Shown here piece by piece: positions 56,131 through 64,000 of a stretch of 64,000 bases of DNA (positions are counted from its first letter, which is position 1; each line of letters opens with the position of its first letter). The DNA is taken from assembly GCF_043641665.1 (NCBI RefSeq), contig NC_092203.1, positions 6,556,067 through 6,620,066 of the forward strand, written 5' to 3'. The notes beneath the pieces are model-generated. The model did not search any database and was not told the DNA's origin. It saw only the letters and a list, made by a program, of their open reading frames with translations. The position numbers and the translations under genes were made by a program. Origin of the DNA: Enoplosus armatus (lineage: Eukaryota; Chordata; Actinopteri; Centrarchiformes; Enoplosidae).

Positions 56131-56504
56131 GTGCAGTTTCAGGGAACTGTCGGTGGCAGAAGCTGTTTTAGCTGTGGAGGCAGCAGTGTTTCAGCTCATC
56201 AGGTTTGGTTCAGCTGTATTATTGGTGGACACTGTTCTCCCACAATGCAATGTGCAAAGGAAATGAAGGAGCTGGAAAAATTACAATAAACTGTGGGCAG
56301 TGACAGAAAGATAAAAACAAAAAAAATTAAATCTTTAGGAAGATATTTGGCTTTAGAGTCACAGTTTTGATGTTTTCTTCCTTCGTGTCTGACAGGCAGG
56401 TGTTGGATCAGCAGCGCCCTCTACCTGACCGGCGCTCCTACATGCTGACTGTTCGCCACGCTCTGACCAGGAAACTGACCCGATCTAAGACCATGCAGTG
56501 GTGA
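53955..56504 (+). CDS. RERG/RERGL-like Ras-superfamily small GTPase, complete copy
   Basis: Seven coding exons. The first starts at ATG 53955, the third to sixth mirror the left copy, and the seventh is 56396-56504; assembled length 597 nt, 198 aa (human RERG 199). P-loop GAQNTGKT (10-17), FITKRFIGEY switch-proximal segment, IRWADGFLLLYSI, NKAD (116-119) and LSVAE in the G5 position. The G3 motif is degenerate: DIACKE (57-62) instead of DxxGQE, as in RERGL. The C-terminus ends KTMQW with no CAAX box, so no prenylation is expected; RERG and RERGL also lack one. Likely a cytosolic/nuclear GTP-binding protein with weak or no hydrolysis. RASL11/RASL12 relatives are alternatives; the exact orthologue is not settled. 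Confidence 0.82.
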
Positions 56505-56800
56505 CCGCAGCAAACATACAATTCACCAGTTGTTACAGTAGGACATTTAAGAAAACTGTGTGTTGTCATTACACAGCAGTTTTACTTCTGGACTGAAGTG
56601 CACCCATTACATGCATTTACTGTACATGTCAACATGTGGACAGTAATTCCACTACAGCAAAATCATGATTGTATCGACTGAGAGCCCCCCACAGGAGTTT
56701 GTGTCCTAGTTTGTTATGTGTTTCATTCTCCAGTAGAGGGCGGTACAGTCATTTCATCTGGTGCTGACTCACCACAGTTCCACAGTATGTCAAATACACT
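56505..56800. other. GTPase gene 3' region
   Basis: Probable 3' UTR; no clear AATAAA seen in the first 300 bases. Confidence 0.4.
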
Positions 56801-56804
56801 ATTT

Positions 56805-57065
56805 GGTCAAAGGTATATGAATACCTCAGTCCAGTTTGGTGTGGAAGAAGTTGGCTAGACTGTGCAGAACCCTGACCTCAACCCCATCAAACACCTCAAC
56901 ATCAGCGAGATCCAAAATCTTTTGGAGAGCCTCCCCAGAAGAGTGGAGGCTGTTACAGCAGCAGATTAATGCCCATGGTTTTGGATTAAGACGACTGAGA
57001 ATCACATATGGGTGTAATGCTGTTGTGTCCATACTTTTGGCCAGGCTAACAACTCTAAAGTTAAT
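56805..57065 (+). mobile_element. Tc1/mariner transposon 3' relic
   Basis: Begins atttggtcaaaggtatatga and ends catacttttggccag, both typical of a fish Tc1 end. Between them, translated segments NPDLNPIKHL and ESLPRRVEAV match the C-terminal end of Tc1 transposase. Truncated and mutated. Confidence 0.8.
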
Positions 57066-59600
57066 TTATAAGTCCAGCAGTCTGTGAGTAAAACAGTGAA
57101 ACTTGCCCTTGTTGTAGGAGTGTGTAGATGATGTAACAGTGTGTAAAGAATGAAGCTGGCTTTGATTACAGTCTTGGCATTATTTGACTCCGTCTCTGTG
57201 CTCCTTTCCATGTATCTCTCTCTCTCTCTTTCCTCATTGCTCACTCTGAACTTCTGAACTTTAAAAAGAGGGACGGGAAAAAGCAACACACTGAGTGGCA
57301 GAAAATAAGGCTATAACGGGGAGGGAAAATGTTGGGCTTCTTTGGCATCTTATTTGTTTGTAAGGAGCAGCGAAAGGAAAGAGGAGCTGCTCAGTTGCAG
57401 CCACACTGAGTCTGACAACACTGTTTAAACACACTGCTCTATCCCAGCTACTCGTAAAAGCATTATGGGAAAATTGACTGTGTGCTTGCTCTCCATCCCA
57501 CCACTCTGTCCACCCCCATGACCATTTTATACATCAAGTACTCCACCCAGCTACCACCAACCAACCACCCAACCACAGAACCCCACTGGGTTTTATGTAG
57601 AAATACAGAGGATGAAAATGTTGCAGATTCTGGATTTAAAGTTAGAATACTACTATAAGATTTTCATTATATCGAACCCCATTTTAATACTATTTATGGC
57701 CAACTACTTTTTCAACATTGTATCATAAAAGTTGTCTTTAGTAGCTTGAGTTGAGATTATTTTGTCCAACTGTATTATTTCTCTGTATACCTCAATCTGT
57801 GGTGGTGGTTGAGGGGGGTCCTGCTTGGAGCCCCATAAAGTCTTGTGCCGGCCATGACGGCTTGTTAACAGGCTGCTTGGAAACAGAAGTCATTTCTATC
57901 AAATTATGAATATATATTCACCAACATGGGTGTGTGTCACAGTGAATACACTTCAGCCTCTTAGCAGGGTTAGCATAGGGAGTGAGAAAGAGAGATTACA
58001 TGAGGACTAATTGTGATTGTCTGGTAGTGATAGTGTGGTGGAGAGTAAACCCGTCACTTTCTCACACAGACGCACATAAACTGTGCGTTATCCACCTCAA
58101 CGCTCGGATGTTATTTGTGATGTGAGAGACAGACAGAGGAGGGTGATGACAACAATGAATGTGTGGAGGGGTGATGACATCACAGCAGTCACCAAGGAGA
58201 CGGAAGGTCAAAACCCCATATCACCTCTTTCACCGCTCAGAATAGAAGATGAGTCATACCTACATCATTACACCGGCGGCCAATCAGAGAGCTGCCTGTC
58301 ACAACCTGCATCAACAGATGACCAACCAATCACAGAGCATTCACTCAGACAAAAACTCAAGTTTGTAGAAATGAGATTTATTTTGAATAAATACATTAAT
58401 CAAATGTATTTTTATTCTATTTAGAATTAGCAGTTTATATACAAAGTAAAGTTAACAGTATATGAATGTTATGTATGTAAAATGTCATATATTCATTTCA
58501 TACAGTTCTTGTATCTTGCTCTCACTCTTGAGTCCAGGAGGAAGTGGACACTCAATTTCCATAAAAGCTGACTTCTGTTTAGATCTGCTGATCAATGCCA
58601 GTTTTTTTATTTAGTTTCTCCTACCTTGCAGGCAGGTTATGTTTTCATTACACCACAGTTTGACACTATCTAACAATCAAAAACTTAGATAAAAAAAGGA
58701 TCAGCATTAATTTAAAGACAGCAATAGCTCAGTAGAAAAGCTCTTGTAAACCTGTACACTACCTGCCCAGCACCAAATAGCAGACAGATAAAGTTAGCGA
58801 CGAGGTCATCATGCTAAAACATTACACCATAACAACTTTGTATGGTGATAATATGTCAATTTTCTGTTTACAGCTTGTTCCACTGCCCCCAAGTGGTCAA
58901 AAATAAATAGATAAATCAATTAATGTAGCTTTAAGATTTAATTTCTGGTTGATTTGGCAACATGCAATTATCATGTTGAATGCATTTCCTTTCTTATATA
59001 TATCGGCTTATTGTCTTCTTTGAGTCCTCTTTAATTGGCACATTTCTGCCTCTAACTGTCGCGATGTATTACCGCTCTCTGCACTTGGCAGATTTGTGTA
59101 TCATGTCACCCCTGTGCTTGTGCTGGTAAAACATCAAAACAGTCGACAGGGTGCCTTTAAATTTGAATTAGGATTAGTTTAGGAGAGAATTACAGTAGTC
59201 AATGGAAGGTCACCACAGTTATATAACACCAATGTGTGAGAGAGAAAGACAGAGACACCCTGTCCCCTGGGGTGGGACACCTCCGTAAACTGATATCTGG
59301 AAGGAGAAAGGAGACAGAGAAAAGAGGAGGGGTGGAAGGGAGCAGAGAGAGGAGGAACGAGTGATAAGGAAAAGACAGAAAAAAGAAAATCCAGGAAGGG
59401 AATGAAAAGAAGTGAGGCAGAAAGAGGTTGTAGAGTAACATGAGATCATTACATAACTGTTAGTAACTAAAAAATGACACCAAATGAAGGCATGAGTCAT
59501 TATTGTTACAGACAAAGTTGAGGGTCTGATTTTGTCAAGTCAAGTCTGAGGTCATCAACTTCCAGTCTGGACCCAGTTCAAATAATTTGGGGATCACTAA
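57066..59600. other. Intergenic DNA
   Basis: No gene supported. A short open frame at 58083-58424 has no recognisable domain. Low-complexity purine-rich DNA occupies about 59230-59420. Confidence 0.5.
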
Positions 59601-59601
59601 A

Positions 59602-59830
59602 GTCATTAGGATTTATCCTCTTGGAACCATGAATGTCTGTATAAGGTTTTGTTCCAACCCATCGAGTAGATGTTGAGATATTTCACTGAATAAGTGAAAC
59701 ATTGACCTCATGGTGATGCTAGATGAAAAATCAGAAAGTCATTAGGATTCATTTTCTGGGCACCATGAACGTCTGTCCCAAATTTCACTGCAATCCCTCT
59801 AATAGTTGTTGAGATATTTCATTCTGTAAA
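59602..59830 (+). repeat. Tandem ~136 bp units of a common fish repeat
   Basis: Two diverged units begin gtcattaggat at 59602 and 59738, each with ccatgaaYgtctgt and ttgttgagatatttca-type segments. This is a widespread teleost dispersed tandem repeat by recollection. Confidence 0.65.
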
Positions 59831-60093
59831 TGAATCACTCTTGGAAATGCCCTTCTCACATGCCTCTTTCACGGATATCTACCCCGATTATGTAACAGGT
59901 CAGAGCTGCAGTACACACACATGCACCTCTGACACCTGCTACACAATGGACAGGGTTTCTCTCACCGCTCTGTGTTTCAATCTCTCTATCTCTCTGTCTC
60001 TGTCTCTCAGAGGAGAAACAATCTGAGGAAGAATGAGAGGGGCGAGCCTGAGCAATCATGGCAGAGAAAGAAATATCTGTTACATTCCCACTC

Positions 60094-60140
<47 letters not shown>

Positions 60141-60967
60141 GTAGCTGCAGGCAGTATCTCAAGGTGTCAAAAGGTCTCTACAGTCATCTGTCTTTTTCTG
60201 TTTCTTTCACACACAAACACATTCTTCAACATAAACTCGTATCACATTTTTCTAAATAGTAAATGTGGTCTGTGTTTTACTATCTAGTTCTACAGATTGT
60301 CTTATTTCCATACTATAATACATTTATTAAAATGACTCAAATTGCAATGACTTCCTCTGACCTATAGGGGGTAATATTACATCCCCTGCACTGTGGTAAA
60401 ATCTCCAGTGCCTGCTGGTAGACCTTTTCACTGACATTTGGACTTGTCATAGCAAGAAAAGCCAGGTGGAACTAATAGCATCAACAAGGTCTATCGAACA
60501 AATGAACTAAACGTGGCCTCTTAAAGGCTCTGTGAGACCCTGCAGGTCACTCATTCTTGCTGATTGGACTTCTGCTCAGGTTGACATTGTACTAGCAATT
60601 GCATGAGGTCACCAAACTTGCTGTACTAATAAGAATGATAAAGGTGTAACTTGTCCCCCCAAGCTAACAGGAGAGTGAGGTAGATGTCAGTCAACCAGTC
60701 TGTACACGCCCACACAGTCCTGACAGGACATCAAATCAGCCAAAATGATTGAAATCACCTGTGTGAGTGTATCATGGGTGTGCAGGGCCTTTAATGCCAC
60801 AATTCTCAAAATCCACACCTTAAAACTACTATAATGAAAATAAAACACACACCAGAAAAAAACTGCGACTGTGAGAATGATAAAATGATGTTTCATAATA
60901 ATAGGTCGACTTTTCATGGTTTATTATTTGCTTATATTATTCTGTATTTTCTTCCATGATTATACAC
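59831..60967. other. Intergenic DNA upstream of the creb3l1-like gene
   Basis: Includes a (TG)n run at about 60098-60139. No gene seen. Confidence 0.5.
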
Positions 60968-61200
60968 AGTGGTGGAAGAAGTACTCAGATCCTTTACCTA
61001 AGTAAAAGTATATACAACAGTGAAAATGTATAGTACAGAAATATTATCAGCAAAACAGACTTTTAGTCATACTATTATTTATATTACATTATTATCACAA
61101 CTGCATTACTGATGTAAGATGCATTTTACTGTAGTTGGTCGAGGTGCTGCATCAAAACTCTACTTAATTACATAACCTACTTGTGTAAATGTACTGATTT
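60968..61200 (+). repeat. Teleost dispersed repeat, family A
   Basis: Starts cagtggtggaagaagtactc and continues agatcctttacctaagtaaa; same family as 40786-41330. Confidence 0.6.
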
Positions 61201-61269
61201 TACATTAAATTTAGTTGCAAAGATAATATTTGACAGAAAATCTGTATCTTCTGTGTTTTGGGCGTGCTC

Positions 61270-61648
61270 GTTATTCGACGCCACGGGGCGGGGCTTTACT
61301 CAATATTCATTAGGCGCGTGGAGGAGACAGCGCACGCGAGGAGAGAGGCTGAGCCGCACGCACACAGCTGGATGGATAGCAACGTCTCCGCCACAGCGCT
61401 AGAAGGATGTGAATTTTCGACATTTTTCAACTTTGTCACTAAAAGAAAGCAGCAGCTGGATTCAGCTCGTGTAACCGGGTGTACATACAGGTGGTGTAAA
61501 TAACGGCTGGATACTAACACAGCACGCGCCAGCCGTTAGAAAACAAACTGCTTCATTTTAATGAGTTGACTTTAAGGTTAGCGTCCACGACCAGTCCAGA
61601 TAGCTACTGCCCATCCGTCCAGTGAGCTGTAGACAGACGCAGGCAGTC
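61270..61648 (+). promoter_or_regulatory. creb3l1: Promoter and 5' UTR of the creb3l1-like gene
   Basis: CpG-rich compared with its surroundings. An Sp1-type ggggcggggc lies near 61283, followed by ggcgcgtggaggagacagcgc. The 5' UTR probably occupies the last 250-300 bp before the ATG at 61649. No in-frame upstream exon is required. Confidence 0.55.
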
Positions 61649-61759
61649 ATGATGGAGTCTATCTTAGACAGTTTAACAGCAGAGAAACTCTATCCGTCCG
61701 GAGGCACCAACCTGTTGGACCTGGAGGAACTCAGCGACGGAGATTTCCTCACTAACGTG
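61649..61759 (+). CDS. creb3l1: First coding exon of a creb3l1-like (OASIS) bZIP factor, partial
   Basis: CREB3L1 is an ER-anchored bZIP transcription factor released by regulated proteolysis, controlling secretory and collagen genes. Exon 1 encodes 37 residues starting MMESILDSLTAEKLYPSG and ending LEELSDGDFLTNV, followed by a consensus donor (gtg|gtgagt). The pattern (short start, LxAxxLxP, then LDLxxLxxxDFLxN) matches the human CREB3L1 N-terminus as I know it; CREB3L2 fits less well. The bZIP, transmembrane and lumenal parts lie beyond the window. Assignment from one exon is provisional. Confidence 0.65.
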
Positions 61760-62087
61760 GTGAGTTCTCGCGCTTATTGCATTTAATTAGCTTGACTTTG
61801 CTTAGCTTCTCATTTCTGTCACCTGTGTGAGTCCACAGACTCCACATTCATGAGTGTAAACTGTCCAGCTGTGCTGTTTCTGTTCTGCTGGAAGTCAGCA
61901 GTCTGCATTTAAAGTCCCTTAAATCAAACGCACCTCTACTGCCTGTTCTGTCCGGAGCCGGACCTCAGGAGGGCGGTGCAGCTTGTAGATCCTGACTGAC
62001 ATCCGGGGCTCCTGCCTTATGTGCGTATGTGTGTGTTTAATTGTGTAAACCTATATGTGAGACTGGGAGTTACTGGTTAACTTGTGT

Positions 62088-62137
<50 letters not shown>

Positions 62138-64000
62138 TGTGGGTGTGTGTGTTCATTTGGCAGGTGTTGCAGTCCTGAGCAGCACACCTGACTATTAATG
62201 TGGAGTAAGTGTGTGTGTGAGTATGTTTGTGAAACCATTAAATGACCAGTGTACAGTAAATACATACTGGTCTTAATTAGTTTTCAATTAACTCTTTGAG
62301 TGCTTGTCTTAATTTAACCTTAATTAGAATCAATGCATGTTTCTTGCTTAACTCCCAAGTAGCTCCTACAGTAATGAATGCCTTGATTTCTGTAACTCAA
62401 GTCTTATTTTAAGTGTGAGTCTTAATTAATATAGAGCTAAAACAATTAAGTTAATTAATTGATTTGTTGACTAACAGGAAATTAATCAGCAATTTCATTT
62501 CAATACATTCAAAAATTCACTTGTTCCATTTTCTCAAATGTGAAGAGTCTGTCTTCTAGATAGCAAACTGAATATCTTTGGGCTTTCAATATTGAAATCA
62601 GGTGGTTTATTTCATGTTTTAAGACTCTACCCAGGTGTTAATACCTAACTTTTTGGCAACTCTTGTTGATTTTTATCAACTGATAGATATAAAATGTATA
62701 TCAGACAGTTATGCACTGTCAAATTGCAATTATACATGACATAACAGAAATGCAGGTTACATGCAAAGTTCAGACTGTTGAATCAGTTAGACAGTTAAAT
62801 CTCTCTCTCCTCTCTACATCACTGAGCCCCCTTTAAAACCACCTGTTGTCACAAACCCTGTCTCCGTATCCTCATCCAAAAACAACAGGTTACCGGGTGC
62901 AACAGCTGCATGTATCATCTCCCGTAGCACCTGAGACATTGCGTCTTTAATTTCAGCAGAGGCTGTAATAAACAACAGGATGTGGCTTGTTTATCAATAC
63001 AATAATTGTTGGTTGAGGAAGCAAAAGTGGTGCGACAGGAAACATGTATTGGTACAAAACAGAAAAATACAAAATGACCGTATGGGGATTTGTCACATTA
63101 TTCCAGGCAGTTAAGCTATTGTTTCATGCCCAGTTTTGGCAGTAGTGAATGTGCTGTCAAATCAAATTGTGATTAGAGGATTGGTACCAGCCCCTAACAT
63201 ATGACAATGTATTCCTCCTCATCCTACCCTGTTTCCAAGTGTACTGCGGGTGTGTCGTGCACCTCCGGCCACAAAATGCCAAAAGTACAGTGCCATGCCC
63301 TCTGTGCACTGCCATGCTTGACCGAGCTTTGCACTCTTTATTCATGGAAACAGACTGAGGACCGTTTCACTGCTGCATCATGAGAGTTTAATGATAAATA
63401 TCACCATATCAGTGACTGTGTCAGCAGGAAGTACTCTTTCTTTATTTCTGTTGTATCACTGGCTGTCTCTTTTTCCACTCTGTGTCATTCCCCCATTTCT
63501 TTTTTTTAAACGGCACAGATTTTTTAAGCAGATCTCTATTCTAGTCAGTGAGTCAGCCGAGCAGTCTGCTTGTGGTTTGTACCCCCCCGTCTCTGTTCTA
63601 AATAAAGTCGTCCACTCTGCTGTGAAGCCACTAGGCTGGGCTGTACCACTGAGGACATGGGAAAGGATGGTTGATTAGCTGCACTGCAGGATGGTGACGC
63701 CTACACATACTTTAGTGCATAGAATGGGCCAAATTTGAACCTCTCCTGCATCTGTAATATGCAGCTGTGTTGTATGGAGAGGTGCTGATGATGAATCACA
63801 GCATCAGAGACTTTGACTACTTTGACTTTTTGACTGCTGATGATGTATTAAAAATGACATCACTGTCTTTCTATATGGCCAGCAACATAATAACATATAA
63901 AAAGCTAGTGCAGCTGCCAAAATTATCCCTAATCCAATGAACTCTTGACTCTCTTGATTTTCCAGTTTTGTTTCATTTCTCTTTCACTCTTCACCTTCGT
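61760..64000 (+). other. creb3l1: Intron 1 of the creb3l1-like gene (partial)
   Basis: No second exon was recognised up to the window end. It contains the alternating dinucleotide tract at 62093-62154. Confidence 0.55.
62093..62154 (+). repeat. (TG)n(CG)5(TG)n alternating purine-pyrimidine tract
   Basis: A TG run passes into gcgcgcgcgc and then back to TG-rich sequence, about 340 bp downstream of exon 1. Such tracts are prone to form Z-DNA. Confidence 0.85.

Noticed and set aside
58083..58424. 113-codon plus-strand frame
   Set aside because: No recognisable motif and isolated in intergenic DNA; expected by chance at this length.

Overview
This 64 kb window is vertebrate nuclear DNA, almost certainly from a spiny-rayed teleost fish. 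All recognisable genes are split by GT-AG introns, encode vertebrate-type proteins, and sit among dense (TG)n/(CA)n microsatellites and dispersed repeats typical of percomorph fish. All gene models below were built by hand from reading frames and splice sites; none was checked against a database or transcripts.

Layout. (1) 195-10903 (+): a complete 29-coding-exon ptk2b (PYK2 focal adhesion tyrosine kinase) of about 950 aa, with a decamer minisatellite filling the start of intron 1. (2) 12.6-24.0 kb (+): a tandem triplet of inosine/uridine-type nucleoside hydrolase genes with identical seven-coding-exon structure and their own TATA-like promoters. Copies 1 and 3 are intact (318 aa). Copy 2 is a pseudogene with three independent lesions, although its last exons are nearly identical to copy 1. 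(3) 25.1-28.4 kb (-): unc50, five coding exons plus one 5' noncoding exon, head-to-head with ndufs1 across a short promoter carrying ETS sites and a ZNF143/THAP11-like site. (4) 28.7-56.5 kb (+): ndufs1 (mitochondrial complex I 75 kDa subunit) followed by a RERG-like small GTPase gene, present twice because of a recent ~9 kb duplication (29588-38509 and 47335-56325). The left copy has the ndufs1 promoter and exon 1 but lacks the last GTPase exon; the right copy lacks the ndufs1 promoter and exon 1 but has the complete GTPase gene. (5) 38.5-47.3 kb: an 8.8 kb spacer between the copies, unrelated to either flank. It holds a THAP-domain exon cut off at the junction, an orphan delta-catenin (pkp4/ctnnd2-like) exon, an intronless SGNH-hydrolase-like gene behind a hexamer repeat, and a dead piggyBac transposon. 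(6) 56.5-61.3 kb: intergenic DNA with a Tc1 relic and other repeats. (7) 61649-61759 (+): first coding exon of a creb3l1-like (OASIS) bZIP factor, whose intron 1 runs off the window.

The genes do not form one pathway. They are an ordinary vertebrate mix of signalling kinase, purine/pyrimidine salvage enzyme, Golgi membrane protein, respiratory-chain subunit, small GTPase and ER-anchored transcription factor. The most informative features are structural: the mosaic nucleoside hydrolase triplet and the ndufs1/GTPase duplication with a filler assembled from foreign gene pieces and mobile DNA. The duplicate copies differ by only about 0.4 percent, so an assembly artefact (two haplotypes placed in tandem) must be excluded before biology is inferred.
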